Of a stretch of 16,063 bases of DNA, positions 14,618 through 16,063 are shown in pieces. A program made the translations under genes and the position numbers. This DNA is from Bacteroidales bacterium (lineage in GTDB: Bacteria > Bacteroidota > Bacteroidia > Bacteroidales > UBA1556), in assembly GCA_023145955.1 (NCBI GenBank), contig JAGLDA010000105.1, forward strand, positions 1-16,063, given 5' to 3'. Position 1 is the stretch's first letter; each line of letters begins with the position of its first letter. The notes under the pieces were generated by a model. It was given only the letters and a program-made list of their open reading frames with translations. It was not told where the DNA came from and did not search any database.

Positions 14618-16063
14618 CTAACTATGTACATTTTCCACTAAGAATTTCTTAATTTCCATAGGAGTTTCCTCGGTAAATTTAGAAACCACAATATTAGTAA
14701 TAATAGCAAGAGGAGCACCAATCCAAGCAAAGTACCATGCACCAAGCCAATAATTCATAAACTCTTCGTAAGGCAATGAAAAACCAAGTTTTAGAGAAAC
14801 AAAGTAAGTAATTGCAATTAACGAAACTGCACCACCAACTATTAATCCCCATATGGCACCCTGCTTATTGGAGCCACTCCACCAAATACCTAGAAGAAAT
14901 AATGGAAATATGGTACAACCTGCTAGAGAGAATGCTACGGCAACTAATTGACCTATTAAAGCAAGTTTCAGCAAAGCTAGTAAAGAAACAATAATAGCCA
15001 TTAAAACAGTTGCTAAACGAGCCATCCTAAGTTGTTTTTTTGGCGAACAATCAGGGTTTATAACTTTCACATATAAATCGTGTGAGAATGCTGACGCACC
15101 AGCAACAAGAAGCCCTGAAACAGTAGAGAAAGCAGCAGAAACACCTCCAGCAGCTAATAAACCAACAATAAGTGGATTAATATTACCAAGCTGAGCAGTA
15201 TAAACAACAATAGCATCTTTGGACAGTTTGCCAACCTCAGGGCTAGCAGAAAGGATTGTACCCAATGCAGAGTAAACCGGTGCACTCCAGTATAATATAC
15301 TAATGAAGAATAAACCCCATACTACCGACCATCTTGCATCGCTAATTTTTGGAACAACATAAAACCGTTGAATAACATGTGGCAAACCAGCAGTACCAAC
15401 CATTAAAGAAAAAGTAATTGCCATAAACTGGAAGAAAGTTTGACCCGAAGAAGGATCCCAAGGCATTGCATACTCAGGACTAGGAGTAATCGCAAAATCA
15501 TTTCCAAAAGAATTTACCATATTTGTAATCTCTGGAGCAGGAATTCCAGTTACTATATCAGTAACTACAGAGCCATAACCAATTTGTGGTAACAACCAAA
15601 AATAATCAAACTTATAAGTAAGTACGAATAGAGGTATTATAAAAGAAATAATGATTATTACATATTGTATTTGCATATTTTTTGTAACACCAAGCATTCC
15701 AGAAATTAGCGTATAAGTAAGAACCACCGAGCCACCAATTACAACCGACCATGCATATGGAATACCAAGTATCCATTGAAATAATAAGCCAATACCACCA
15801 AATTGCCCTACACAATAAGCAATAGAAATAAGAATAGCCACAATTGCACCAGTAATACGTAATGACTTAGAGTAGTAGCGATCGCCAATAAAATCAGCAG
15901 CGGTATATTTACCGTATTTCCTAATTTGGCCAGCCATTAGTATAAGTAACAGAACGTAACCACCTGTCCAACCAATAACATAGGCAAGACCATTATAACC
16001 AGTACCATACATTAGTGCTGCCATTCCTAAAAATGATGCTGCACTCATCCAGTTAGATGCAAT
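14618..16063 (-). CDS. Sodium:solute symporter, 5' end outside window
   Basis: This sodium:solute symporter (SSS) family transporter runs off the right edge. The frame is open to base 16063 and reads IASNWMSAASFLGMAALMYG, a stretch that lies inside helix 1 or 2 of the family, so the true start is beyond the window and the ATG at 16048 is internal. About 480 residues remain, with roughly eleven membrane helices. Signatures include AADFIGDRYYS, GTAGLPHVIQRFYVVPKISDAR and LLAAGGVSAAFSTVSGLLVAGASAFSHDLY. These resemble the acetate permease ActP and the VC_2705-type subgroup, so an organic acid such as acetate is a reasonable substrate guess but is not proven. The VC_2705 type is often preceded by a small DUF4212 subunit gene, which would lie outside this window. 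It heads an operon with the TPR and porin genes. Confidence 0.92.
   Translation of the reverse strand: MASNWMSAASFLGMAALMYGTGYNGLAYVIGWTGGYVLLLILMAGQIRKYGKYTAADFIGDRYYSKSLRITGAIVAILISIAYCVGQFGGIGLLFQWILGIPYAWSVVIGGSVVLTYTLISGMLGVTKNMQIQYVIIIISFIIPLFVLTYKFDYFWLLPQIGYGSVVTDIVTGIPAPEITNMVNSFGNDFAITPSPEYAMPWDPSSGQTFFQFMAITFSLMVGTAGLPHVIQRFYVVPKISDARWSVVWGLFFISILYWSAPVYSALGTILSASPEVGKLSKDAIVVYTAQLGNINPLIVGLLAAGGVSAAFSTVSGLLVAGASAFSHDLYVKVINPDCSPKKQLRMARLATVLMAIIVSLLALLKLALIGQLVAVAFSLAGCTIFPLFLLGIWWSGSNKQGAIWGLIVGGAVSLIAITYFVSLKLGFSLPYEEFMNYWLGAWYFAWIGAPLAIITNIVVSKFTEETPMEIKKFLVENVHS

Noticed and set aside
16046..16048. ATG at 16048 as the start of the symporter
   Set aside because: The open frame continues to the window edge as IASNW before MSAAS, which is internal family sequence, so the true start is outside.

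Overview
The window looks like a chromosomal piece of a low-GC member of the Bacteroidota. The evidence is the repeated TAnnTTTG -7 promoter element in front of genes, weak or absent Shine-Dalgarno sequences, AT-rich codon use, and typical protein types: a LytTR response regulator, a LysM plus periplasmic-binding fusion, a DUF481 outer-membrane barrel, and a lipoprotein with a short Bacteroidota-style signal. Genus or order cannot be fixed from this sequence. No rRNA, tRNA, CRISPR array, integrase, transposase or phage gene was seen.

Layout. Bases 1-206 are intergenic, with short tandem repeats and a promoter. From 207 to 7280 all genes are on the plus strand: a LytTR response regulator; guaA (GMP synthetase), whose promoter sits almost on its start codon and which ends in a strong terminator; a LysM/periplasmic-binding-fold envelope protein followed two bases later by a 36-residue membrane protein; then tatA, tatC and a 469-residue conserved protein of unknown function, apparently one operon. 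Bases 7281-8023 hold no convincing gene. They contain a GC-rich patch, three helically phased TACCTAA repeats overlapping a good promoter, and a hairpin just downstream, which could be an orphan regulated transcript or the remains of a lost gene.

From 8024 on, a DUF481-like outer-membrane protein (minus) is transcribed away from a SulP anion transporter and a beta-carbonic anhydrase (plus). The last two form a probable bicarbonate uptake and conversion pair. Convergent to them is a minus-strand lipoprotein. The right end is a minus-strand operon running in from beyond the edge: a sodium:solute symporter (5' end outside the window), a membrane-anchored TPR protein and an outer-membrane porin-like barrel. 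Together these could carry a small solute, perhaps an organic acid, across both membranes.

Most of the window is ordinary core-genome content. The points most worth following are the phased-repeat promoter in the large gap, the apparently leaderless guaA, the unknown protein tied to the Tat operon, the tiny protein coupled to the LysM gene, and the substituted signal-peptide-binding glutamate in TatC.
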